Assembly: GCA_964221845.1 (NCBI GenBank)
Contig: CAXPZW010000022.1
Location: 1-18,725, forward strand
Length of the DNA stretch: 18,725 bases
Direction of reading: 5' to 3'
DNA from: CAXPZW01 sp964221845
GTDB taxonomy: Bacteria > Bacteroidota > Bacteroidia > Flavobacteriales_D > Sanyastnellaceae
Of the stretch, positions 7,801 through 14,825 are shown piece after piece. The notes below the pieces were generated by a model, which made no database searches, was not told the origin of the DNA, and was given only the letters and a program-made list of their open reading frames with translations. A program made the position numbers and the translations under genes. The first letter of the stretch is position 1; each line of letters starts with the position of its first letter.

Positions 7801-8543
7801 CGGGCGACTACGAGTACCAATTCGCAGTGGACAACTGGGCCGACCAAGAGTTTGGATTGGATCCTGCGGCTGATTGCACCATCGGCGCTAACCGCGCGCT
7901 CACCGTGTCAGGTCAAACCGACATCGGTCTGGTGTGCTGGGAGTCTTGCTCGGCTTGTGCTACTCCAACCTTTGTTGATGTGACCTTCCGCGTAGACATG
8001 AGCAACGAGACTGTATCTCCTGACGGTGTTCACATTGCTGGTGCCTTCCAGGGATGGGATCCTGCTGCGAGCCCTATGACTTACCTCGGCTATGGCATTT
8101 ACGAAATCACTTTCGTAGGTCTGGCGGGTAACCAATCTTACCAGTACAAATACATCAACGGCAACACCTTCGGAGGCGAAGAGGTTATTCCAGTTGAGTG
8201 TAACGTGAGCAACAACCGTGAGGTGGCCATCGGCGACATGAACACTGTTGTTGACTTGGTGTGCTTCGGTGAGTGTCAAGCGTGTGCTGGCTGTACCGAT
8301 CCATTCAGCATCGAGTACAACCCGTTTGCCGGTTCGGATGACGGTTCGTGTGCCAGTGCAGTGGTATTCGGCTGTACTTACGCCGACGCTGAGAACTACG
8401 ACATGGCCGCCAACAGCGATGATGGCAGCTGTACCTTCGCTCCTGTAGTGAACGATTGTCCTGAAGACTTGGACGGTGACCTCTCCATCGGTACCACCGA
8501 CCTGCTGCAAGTTCTGGCTGCCTTCGGCAGCTCTTGCCCCTGA
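4860..8543 (+). CDS. Giant secreted multivalent glycan-binding-like protein (nine modules, no enzyme)
   Basis: 1227 residues. A signal peptide (1-20, ending SVAQ) is followed by nine beta-sandwich modules of about 105-115 residues, starting near 24, 138, 269, 405, 541, 655, 791, 927 and 1039. A typical module has F.VDMS, a G.FN.W turn, often W-C-G-[GD]-C, then DNGDGTW, a L..G.[YF]EYK[FY] strand, D[NDW]..[GD]QE and late Cys pairs. This pattern matches the CBM20/CBM48/AMPK-beta glycogen-binding fold. Seven 21-residue Cys repeats lie between or after modules (248, 384, 520, 770, 906, 1144, 1171). The C-terminus (1200-1227) is a Cys-bracketed dockerin-like loop, CPEDLDGDLSIGTTDLL...FGSSCP. No catalytic domain or T9SS domain is seen. 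Module 4 is the most divergent, and module 9 lacks the W-C-G-x-C element. I infer a surface or released scaffold that collects polysaccharide for the GH16 enzyme. The ATG at 4860 follows an AT-rich leader. Confidence 0.88.
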   Translation: MKKLQLMLLAFCCSLLSVAQSSGDITLSVDMSTYGAAFGTVYVSGTFNSWNGVSNPLTDMGGGIWEATIPALGGGVIEYKFTIDDWTAQEALSPNSICTITTGSFTNRVHYVDGNASIPTVCWNECFACGTAAPAGGDITLTVDMSSSGATYTQMYISGSFNGWSGVDNAMTDNGDGTWTVTVTMPAGANEYKFTYDDWVGQESLAWYDSCFSNNEGNTNRITYVNGNADLGSVCWNSCGACTGGVNGCTDATASNYNASATADDGSCLYAMTFEVDMSAETGFTTPAVESPLFNWCGGCAPMADQGGGIWSVTLDLPAGDFEYKYAVDNFAGQEDLVDDVAAGNGWCAPVTDGVSYANRLVTVAAGATQSDTYGECGPLAGGGCTDSNATNYDPAATVDDGSCVYPDVVLTVEDCSGTAVEVRMTGPFWGWDPAGGPVASDNGDGTWSVTLAPEVDMEYLWVIDGVQENLLDNSPQDLSCTPVTDGATYANRLWTVGSGDVTGDVYDSCTSCGTGVTSGCTDSEAANYNASATSDDGSCVYDFTFTVDMSAESGFTTPAVESPDFNWCGGCAPMADNGDGTWSTTLQLPAGAFEYKYSVDDFAGQEDLVDDVIAGNGSCAPITDGATYANREATIVANGSVSDIYGTCGVPTAEVTFNVDMSEYSGTEVLGFVNVSGEWNGWCGDCNQMTDNGDGTWSVTLPIPAGDYQYKYSINNWADQEDLVGAGSCVVSQGGNTNRTLTVETGVSQTLDLVCFASCYACQTGETPGCNNANASNYDATATVNDGSCLFDVTFNLNTATAGLDFSTEVAHLFGSFNSWCGGCAPMNDDGDGTWSLTVELQEGYYEFKYAADATNTINETLDLILGSCVTENFGFTNRILQVTDDMDLDLVCWESCGDCVAGSGCTDATANNYDASATIDNGSCLYDVIFTVDMANYIAEGGTFTTPEVNGTFNSWCGGCAQMTNTVDDVWTLTIELGAGDYEYQFAVDNWADQEFGLDPAADCTIGANRALTVSGQTDIGLVCWESCSACATPTFVDVTFRVDMSNETVSPDGVHIAGAFQGWDPAASPMTYLGYGIYEITFVGLAGNQSYQYKYINGNTFGGEEVIPVECNVSNNREVAIGDMNTVVDLVCFGECQACAGCTDPFSIEYNPFAGSDDGSCASAVVFGCTYADAENYDMAANSDDGSCTFAPVVNDCPEDLDGDLSIGTTDLLQVLAAFGSSCP
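5742..5774 (+). repeat. 33-bp exact repeat shared by modules 3 and 5 (other copy 6558-6590)
   Basis: Bases 5742-5774 and 6558-6590 are identical over 33 bases, encoding N-W-C-G-G-C-A-P-M-A-D. The flanking sequence of modules 3 and 5 (VESP before; FAGQEDLVDD and ANR after) is also very similar, with many synonymous differences. This indicates duplication of a module, or gene conversion between the two. Confidence 0.9.
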
Positions 8544-8567
8544 TTTTAAGAAAGATTGATGCATTTG
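8534..8567 (+). promoter_or_regulatory. Weak candidate promoter for the GH16 gene, overlapping the end of the preceding gene
   Basis: TGCATTTG at 8560-8567 matches the Bacteroidota -7 box TAnnTTTG except for one base. The nearest TTG that could serve as a -33 box is at 8534-8536, with a spacing of 23, slightly too long. If used, transcription would begin at the base of the hairpin at 8569 and place it at the very 5' end of the GH16 mRNA. Confidence 0.2.
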
Positions 8568-8568
8568 A

Positions 8569-8606
8569 GAACGGCTCCCTCCCTTGTTAGGGAGCCGTTC
8601 TTTTTT
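8569..8606 (+). terminator. Rho-independent terminator (or attenuator) between binder and GH16 genes
   Basis: A perfect 12-bp stem, GAACGGCTCCCT (8569-8580) with AGGGAGCCGTTC (8589-8600), has an 8-base loop and six T (8601-8606). It starts 26 bases after the stop at 8543. The GH16 start codon is only 12 bases beyond the last T, too close for a separate promoter in between. Either the hairpin ends most transcripts and limits read-through into GH16, or GH16 is transcribed from a site upstream of the hairpin. Confidence 0.92.
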
Positions 8607-8618
8607 CAATTTATAGAC

Positions 8619-11411
8619 ATGAAAAAGACGTTATACCTACTGGCCGCCGCGGTAATGGCCTCGCTCACCTCCCAAGCCCAAAACTGGACGTTGGAGTGGA
8701 GCGATGAATTCAACGGCACCTCATTGAACTTGTCCGATTGGAACTACGATTTGGGGACAGGAAGCCAGTACGGTCTGAACGGTTGGGGCAACAACGAGTT
8801 GCAGTATTACCGTGAGGAAAACGTCTCAGTGGGTGGAGGTGTGTTGACCATCACCGCTTTGGAGCAATCCTTTGGCGGCATGAATTACACCTCGGGTAAA
8901 ATCCACACCAAAACCAAACAAACCTTTTCATCGGGCAAGATCGAAGCCCGCATCAAGGTGCCTGTGGACCAAGGCATGTGGCCTGCATTTTGGCTGCTGA
9001 CCGATCCCGGTAACCTGACTTCAAATTCGGCCGGATGGCCACCAGAGATCGACGTGTTCGAAAGCGTCGGTACCAACCCCTCAACGGCTTACGGAACCCT
9101 CCATGCTGGCACTTGGCCTGACGTTCAGAGCAATGGCGGTTCCACCACCCTCAGCGGCGAAACCCTCGCCGATGATTTTCACATCTACACCGTCGAATGG
9201 TACAACGATCACATCGTGTGGTTCATGGACGGTGTACAATTCCACGAAGTCAACGCACAAGACATGCACCCCTTGGGTTGGCAGTTTGACGATGTGGACT
9301 GGTTCCTGATCCTCAATCTTGCCGTAGGCGGCAACTGGCCCGGATCTCCCGACGGCAGTACCAACTTCCCCGCAACCATGGAAGTGGATTACGTACGCGT
9401 CTACAGCTACGATGCCGCCGACTTGACCGACGTGACCTTCCGCGTGGACATGTCGCAAGAAACCCTGGCACCCACTGACGTGGTCTACGTCAATGGCAAC
9501 TTCAACAGCTGGTGCGGTACCTGCAACCCCATGACCGACATGGGCGACGGCACTTGGGAAACCACCCTGCCACTTCCTGTGGGCGTTTACGAATACAAGT
9601 TCACCACCAACGGCTGGACCGGGTTGCAGGAGAGCTTCCCTGCCGAGACCCCGTGTGCAATCACTACCTACGACGGCCCCGACGTATTCGTCAACCGAGG
9701 CTTGAGCGTGCAGTGGGATGACCAAGTGTTGCCCATGGTTTGTTTTAACAGTTGCGACTGGTGCCCTGGATTCAGCGAAGTCAACTGCACCGATCCTTTG
9801 GCGATCAACTACAACGCAGACGCCCCCTTTGACGACGGCAGCTGCGAATATGCAGTGACCTTCAACGTAGACATGTCATGCGAAGGCCCTGCTTCGTTTA
9901 CTACTCCGTCCATTGAAGGGCCAAGCACCAGTTGGTGCGGCAGCTGCGTAACCATGGCCGATCCTGACGGAGACAACATTTGGTCGGTGACCTTGACCTT
10001 GCCTGTGGGCGACTACGAGTACAAGTACGCCCACGACAACTGGGCGGGACAAGAGGACCTGCTCGACGACTTGTGGGCTGGTAATGGCGGATGCGTAGTG
10101 GTGACCGACTGGGCCAACTATGCCAACCGCAGTGTGAGCATTCCCGGCGATGGCTTGGAGTTCGACGATACGTACAACACCTGCACAGCTTGCGTCTCCT
10201 CAAACGACGGTTGCATGGACGTCAACGCGTGCAACTACGACGCATCGGCCTTGAGTGACGACGGCTCCTGTGTTTACGCCACTGGGTGCGATACGTGTTC
10301 AGGCGCCACAGATGGCACCGGCACCGTGGTGGACAACCCCGAAGTAGGGGAGGCCTGCGACGATGGAAACGGGGCCACCTTAAATGACACCATCCAAGCC
10401 GACTGCACATGTGCAGGACAGCTCACAGGGTGTACCGACGTCCTAGCCAGCAATTACGACGCAGCAGCTGTGATCGACGACGGTTCGTGTGAATACGAAG
10501 TGACCTTCCACGTGGACATGAACTGCGAGGGCCCTGCGGGCTTCACCGCTCCTGCCATTGAAGGGCCCTTGTTTGGGTGGTGTGGCAGCTGTGTAGACAT
10601 GACCGACCCTGATAACGACGGTATCTTTACCCGCACCATCACACTGTCTGCGGGTGCGTTTGAGTATAAGTATGCCGTAGACAACTGGACCGAACAGGAA
10701 AACTTGCTCGACGATTACCTCGCGGGCACCGGGGGCTGCGTAGACGTCACGGACGGCGCCAACTACGCCAACCGTGTGGTCAACATCCCAGCAGAAGGCC
10801 TTGAGTTCAACGATATCTACGGACGCTGTGGACTGTGTGCGGCTCACAACGTCACCTTCCAGGTGGACATGAGCGGAGAGACCGTTTCTCCGAACGGCGT
10901 TTACATCGCTGGATCCTTCAACGGCAACGACCCTGCTGCGACACCCATGATCTCTATAGGGCTGGGCGTGTACCAAGCTACTGTTGAAGTTGCGCAGGGC
11001 AGCACCGTGAGTTACCGCTTTGTCAACGGCAACACCGCTCCGGGCGAAGAAGTCCTCCCACCCACCTGTGAAACCGCGGGTTACCGTATCCATGTGGTGG
11101 GTACATCAGATGAAGTGCTTCCTGTGGTGTGTTTTGAGGCGTGTGAAGCGTGCGCCGGATGCACCGATCCCTTCTTTTTGGAATTCAACCCGTTGGCCTC
11201 CACGGATGATGGCTCGTGCATGACTCCGGTCGTGTGGGGATGCATTTATGAAACTGCAGATAACTACGATCCAGCTGCCAATACCGACGACGGTTCCTGC
11301 ATTGCTCCTTCAGGCAATGTGGATTGCCCCGAAGACCTCGACGGGGATGGCAGTGTAGGAACCACAGATTTGCTCACAGTCCTTGCTGGATTTGGTGCGG
11401 ATTGCCCTTAA
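8619..11411 (+). CDS. Secreted GH16 endo-beta-glucanase (laminarinase-like) with four binding modules
   Basis: 930 residues. The ATG at 8619 was chosen because it starts a clear signal peptide (MKKTLYLLAAAVMASLTSQAQ); upstream in-frame starts lie in the terminator. Residues about 22-265 are a GH16 domain: WSDEFNG at the start, GNNELQYY, SGKIEARIKVP, MWPAFWLL, the catalytic motif EIDVFE at 143-148 (nucleophile E143, acid/base E148, the ExDxxE form of beta-1,3-glucanases), HIYTVEW, and a final VDYVRVY. Four modules related to those of the 4860 gene follow (about 269, 410, 625, 743), with Cys repeats at 389, 531, 604, 847 and 874. A different Cys-rich insert lies at 552-603, with EACDDGN and DCTCAG. 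The tail 903-930 is dockerin-like, CPEDLDGDGSVGTTDLL...FGADCP. The last module has N in place of the usual W (GSFNGNDP). The predicted reaction is internal hydrolysis of beta-1,3- or mixed-linkage glucans such as laminarin, outside the cell. Confidence 0.93.
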   Translation: MKKTLYLLAAAVMASLTSQAQNWTLEWSDEFNGTSLNLSDWNYDLGTGSQYGLNGWGNNELQYYREENVSVGGGVLTITALEQSFGGMNYTSGKIHTKTKQTFSSGKIEARIKVPVDQGMWPAFWLLTDPGNLTSNSAGWPPEIDVFESVGTNPSTAYGTLHAGTWPDVQSNGGSTTLSGETLADDFHIYTVEWYNDHIVWFMDGVQFHEVNAQDMHPLGWQFDDVDWFLILNLAVGGNWPGSPDGSTNFPATMEVDYVRVYSYDAADLTDVTFRVDMSQETLAPTDVVYVNGNFNSWCGTCNPMTDMGDGTWETTLPLPVGVYEYKFTTNGWTGLQESFPAETPCAITTYDGPDVFVNRGLSVQWDDQVLPMVCFNSCDWCPGFSEVNCTDPLAINYNADAPFDDGSCEYAVTFNVDMSCEGPASFTTPSIEGPSTSWCGSCVTMADPDGDNIWSVTLTLPVGDYEYKYAHDNWAGQEDLLDDLWAGNGGCVVVTDWANYANRSVSIPGDGLEFDDTYNTCTACVSSNDGCMDVNACNYDASALSDDGSCVYATGCDTCSGATDGTGTVVDNPEVGEACDDGNGATLNDTIQADCTCAGQLTGCTDVLASNYDAAAVIDDGSCEYEVTFHVDMNCEGPAGFTAPAIEGPLFGWCGSCVDMTDPDNDGIFTRTITLSAGAFEYKYAVDNWTEQENLLDDYLAGTGGCVDVTDGANYANRVVNIPAEGLEFNDIYGRCGLCAAHNVTFQVDMSGETVSPNGVYIAGSFNGNDPAATPMISIGLGVYQATVEVAQGSTVSYRFVNGNTAPGEEVLPPTCETAGYRIHVVGTSDEVLPVVCFEACEACAGCTDPFFLEFNPLASTDDGSCMTPVVWGCIYETADNYDPAANTDDGSCIAPSGNVDCPEDLDGDGSVGTTDLLTVLAGFGADCP

Positions 11412-11445
11412 CTTGAATACATACATTGAATCATACCCTTTATCC

Positions 11446-12822
11446 ATGAAACGCATTTTCACCCTCCTCGCCCTTGTGATCGCGGCTGTTGCTACCCAAG
11501 CCCAGATCATGTACGATAACTCGGAAACCACCCGTCTGCACAGCTACGGGTTTGACATTCCCTTCCCGGATCAACTCGGCAACGGGCTCGACGGAACTGA
11601 GTGGCCAGGATGGCACGGCGTACTTGTGCAATACACCGCCAACCCTTGGCCAGATGCCACCAATGATTCACCCACTGTCTTGGCCTACTCACGCAACCCA
11701 GCCGAGGTGTATGATGTGATTGTAGTCAGCACCGGCGACATGGCCGATGTGACGGACTACGTGGCCGGAACCAAGCAATTCACCATGGACGTATGGTCGC
11801 CCATTCCAGGCACCGTATTCCAGGTCACCTTGGAGAACGAAACCCTCGCTGCGGGCGGTTACCCAGAAGGACGCCACTCGGAATACCAAGCGACTTCAAC
11901 CCTGGGTGCCCAGTGGGAGTCCCTCACCTTTTCACTGACCGGTGAGCCTTGGAGCCAAAGTCAAAACGCAAGCTGGTGGCCAGATGCGGCTACCGCGCAC
12001 AACGATGTTGACCGCTATGTGATCCTGATCAACCCAGGTAACCAAGAAGGCAACCAATACTACATGGACAACATCACTGGTCCTGAATTGGCCGTTGAGC
12101 CGTGTACCGAGGAGTCTGACATGATGATCATCAATGACGGTGACTGCAATCAGAACCACTGGTACCCTGAATACGCCGATGGCCGCATGTCTTTGGTGGC
12201 TGATCCCGATGCCGGTCAAACCGACAACTGCTTGGAATACGCCCGGAACGGTGGCGCCGAGAACGACGTAGTGGTGGGCAACTTTGGTCAAGCCCTGCCT
12301 TTGGGTGATAACCCACAAATCCACATGGACCTGTACGCGTTGTCTGCCGTAACCAACGTTACCCTAGTGATCCAAGACAATCTGTTGAGCGACCTCGCCA
12401 ACATCACTGTACCCACTTCTGGTACCCTGAACGCTTGGGAAACGCTGACATTCGACCTGTCGTCGATTTCAAACTTCCCGAACGCGACCAACTTTGTGTT
12501 CTTGGTGGATCCAGGTGTGTTGGAGCCCAAGACCGTCTACTTGGACAACATCCGTCTGGAGAACGAAGTATCGGTGAACGAAACCGCTGCCCGTGAGCTG
12601 CGCGTGTACCCGAACCCTTTCAACGACATCCTGAACATCGACACCACTCCGGGTCAAGGCACTTGGACTGTTTTGGATGCCGCTGGTCGCGTAGTGTTGG
12701 AGAACACCGGCGCATGGGGCAACCGCCTCGAGCTGGACCTCGCTGACTTGCCAGTAGGCACCTACCAGTTCCAACTGATCCAAGACGGCCAGCTTGCTAC
12801 CCAGACTCTGATCAAGCGCTAA
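11446..12822 (+). CDS. T9SS-exported protein with two jelly-roll-like carbohydrate-binding-like domains
   Basis: 458 residues. The ATG at 11446 starts a signal peptide (MKRIFTLLALVIAAVATQAQ) and lies 34 bases after the GH16 stop with no terminator between, so the two are probably co-transcribed. After cleavage come two domains, roughly 22-205 and 212-375. Each ends in a strand of the type YYMDNITG or VYLDNIRLE, which is typical of galactose-binding-like jelly-roll folds; this fold call is by pattern only. Residues 385-458 are a type A T9SS sorting domain: VYPNPFNDILNI, VLDAAGRVV, LDLADLPVGTYQF and a final ATQTLIKR. The sorting domain is removed on export and the protein ends up at the cell surface or outside. 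No catalytic residues are recognised. A binding role on the same polysaccharide as GH16 is inferred from its neighbours. Its stop overlaps the next start (TAATG). Confidence 0.87.
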   Translation: MKRIFTLLALVIAAVATQAQIMYDNSETTRLHSYGFDIPFPDQLGNGLDGTEWPGWHGVLVQYTANPWPDATNDSPTVLAYSRNPAEVYDVIVVSTGDMADVTDYVAGTKQFTMDVWSPIPGTVFQVTLENETLAAGGYPEGRHSEYQATSTLGAQWESLTFSLTGEPWSQSQNASWWPDAATAHNDVDRYVILINPGNQEGNQYYMDNITGPELAVEPCTEESDMMIINDGDCNQNHWYPEYADGRMSLVADPDAGQTDNCLEYARNGGAENDVVVGNFGQALPLGDNPQIHMDLYALSAVTNVTLVIQDNLLSDLANITVPTSGTLNAWETLTFDLSSISNFPNATNFVFLVDPGVLEPKTVYLDNIRLENEVSVNETAARELRVYPNPFNDILNIDTTPGQGTWTVLDAAGRVVLENTGAWGNRLELDLADLPVGTYQFQLIQDGQLATQTLIKR

Positions 12823-14825
12823 TGCCACGCCTGCTGTTGCTGCTCCTACTGGCGCTTGGAGGCACACTGCAAGCCCAGGTATACACGCCCGCCGACTCGG
12901 TGCCTTCGTGGCCCGATGGCGGACTGGAAAGGCCTACCTATGAGTTAGGCAAGATCGTGGACCGCATCACCGTGGGTGGGTACTACCGATTCTTCGGTTG
13001 GAACCGTGCCCTGGAGAACGGCTTCCGCGTGCTTCCAGACAATCAATTTGCGAACACACCGCCTTACGTCATTGGGGTAGGGGACCTCTACCGAGATCCC
13101 CCCATGATCCTGATGAACTTTGGGGTGCGCCCTTCGAGCGGAACCTACCTGGGCATGGACTGGGCGTTCTACTCGAACTTCACGGGCAACCCCGGTGCGG
13201 CTGCGATCAACCTCAACCTTGGGGTAAACATCAATGGCGGTTTCAGCACCGATATTGGTCGCTTTGGGTTCCAAATGGGCGGTATCAATTGGGTGAACGT
13301 ATCGGACTTCGTGTTTGGTGCGTTCCAGCCATATGAGCGCTTCAGTGTGTTTGACCGCATCCCCTGGGAAGGGGTGAGTGGTTCTGCAGCGCGTGCTGAT
13401 AATTTCTTCTCCAACGGCTCGGTGAGTCGTGATGCCCGTTTTGGAATGCAGGCCTTTAAAGGGGTGCTCATGGACGGCTATGAACTGCCGGGCAATATGT
13501 CCTTCCGTGTGCTGTACGGAAAGACGCCTGCTACCGCTTCGTTGGAGGATTCGGTGCCGCGCTTCACCTTGGGGGGACGTGTGGCCAAGTCGTGGGGCAA
13601 GAGCACCTTGGCTTACAACACCATGAACTACGTCATTTACACCGATGCCCAAGCCACCGAGCGCGCGGGCATCGAGTTGCACACCCTCAGCGGCAACTGG
13701 GACCACGAAAAGTTCCAGTTGTGGGCCGAAGGGGGCGTAGGTCGCCTGTACCAAACCGTGGATGATCAAGAATACGATGAAGGGCTGCGCCTGCGGTTCC
13801 GCACCCGTAAAGCGTGGACCAGATTCCCCTTGGAGGTCGAGGTCTTCCGCTTGGCTCCAGAGTTTGTCAATTACTACGGCTCTTTCCTGAGTTTCAACAC
13901 CAATATTGTCACCGGCGACGCAGTCGCTCAGACGGTGAGTGGCAATAACGGTGCGGGATCATTTGTAGGATCCATCACGGATGTGGGTCAACTGAGCAAC
14001 AACCGCCAAGGGTTCAGCCTGAACGCTTGGTTTGATATTGGCGAGAACACTCAACTCAATCTGGGGAACATGGTTTCTCAGGAAATGGAGCGAATCACCA
14101 ACCAACTGTCATTTGGGCACCGCATCAATGGTGTTGCCTTTTCGCGATTCATTACATTTACCAACAATACCGGGCCGTACCGCCGCTGGACTTCATTCTT
14201 CCGCGGCGTTTCCGAATCGGTCTTCATCACAGACGTGGATGAAGAGGGGCTACCCCCTGAATTGTTGACATTCAATTCGCTGCAAGTGCAGCTGAAACAG
14301 CGTGTGCGCTGGTCCAAATTGCCGACCTATATTTTTTATGTTGGGTCTTTGGGTTCGGCAACGGACGACCTTCAAATGGTACCGGCTTTCAATGACAAAG
14401 CCTACCTGCGCACCCAATACCACGAGCTGGACGTGTTCATGTCCCCCAAATCCTGGCTGGATCTCGTGTTTACTTTCGGTCTTGAGCGCATTCAAGCTGG
14501 TGACCGCACCAATAACATCTACTACATCGATCAAGACGGCAACCTGGCCGGTGCCTACCGTGAATACGTTGAAGGACAATCCTTTGGCCAATACGGCATT
14601 CCAGGCACCCAAATCGCCGGGTCCAACTATTCTGGCGCGGCCACACCTGCTCAAGGTTTTGTGAATCAGACCAGCACCCTGTTTGGCGCTGGCTTTGACA
14701 TCAACATCAGCGAACAGGCCGGTCTGTACGTGCGTCACCGACGCTTCCATCAACTCGATGAAAATTACGGGGAGGACGACATCCAAGGTTCCGAAACCAC
14801 TGTTGAACTCCGCATCCAATTCTGA
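12822..14825 (+). CDS. Outer-membrane beta-barrel protein, family not recognised
   Basis: 667 residues. The ATG shares its A with the TAA stop of the preceding gene, suggesting translational coupling. A signal peptide (MPRLLLLLLLALGGTLQAQ) is followed by long runs of alternating polar and aromatic/hydrophobic residues with many Gly, Asn and Tyr, such as VGGYYRFFGW, TLGGRVAKSW, HTLSGNWDHEKFQLWAEG and LYVRHRRFHQL. The protein ends in Phe (ELRIQF), the usual mark of beta-barrels inserted by the BAM complex. No TonB box, plug domain or SusC-like features are seen, so it is not an obvious TonB-dependent receptor. It could be a porin-like channel, an anchor for the surface proteins, or part of an export device. 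Homologues were not recognised by eye. Confidence 0.82.
   Translation: MPRLLLLLLLALGGTLQAQVYTPADSVPSWPDGGLERPTYELGKIVDRITVGGYYRFFGWNRALENGFRVLPDNQFANTPPYVIGVGDLYRDPPMILMNFGVRPSSGTYLGMDWAFYSNFTGNPGAAAINLNLGVNINGGFSTDIGRFGFQMGGINWVNVSDFVFGAFQPYERFSVFDRIPWEGVSGSAARADNFFSNGSVSRDARFGMQAFKGVLMDGYELPGNMSFRVLYGKTPATASLEDSVPRFTLGGRVAKSWGKSTLAYNTMNYVIYTDAQATERAGIELHTLSGNWDHEKFQLWAEGGVGRLYQTVDDQEYDEGLRLRFRTRKAWTRFPLEVEVFRLAPEFVNYYGSFLSFNTNIVTGDAVAQTVSGNNGAGSFVGSITDVGQLSNNRQGFSLNAWFDIGENTQLNLGNMVSQEMERITNQLSFGHRINGVAFSRFITFTNNTGPYRRWTSFFRGVSESVFITDVDEEGLPPELLTFNSLQVQLKQRVRWSKLPTYIFYVGSLGSATDDLQMVPAFNDKAYLRTQYHELDVFMSPKSWLDLVFTFGLERIQAGDRTNNIYYIDQDGNLAGAYREYVEGQSFGQYGIPGTQIAGSNYSGAATPAQGFVNQTSTLFGAGFDINISEQAGLYVRHRRFHQLDENYGEDDIQGSETTVELRIQF

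Noticed and set aside
8556..8618. Upstream TTG/ATG starts for the GH16 gene (up to 21 extra residues)
   Set aside because: These codons run through the terminator hairpin, and the ATG at 8619 gives a textbook signal peptide.
11391..11429. Promoter between GH16 and the T9SS gene (TTTG 11391, TACATTGA 11422)
   Set aside because: Spacing of 27 bases and a poor -7 match. With no terminator in the 34-base gap, co-transcription is simpler.
11383..11445. Upstream start for the T9SS protein overlapping the GH16 3' end
   Set aside because: The extra residues would bury the signal peptide that starts cleanly at the ATG at 11446.
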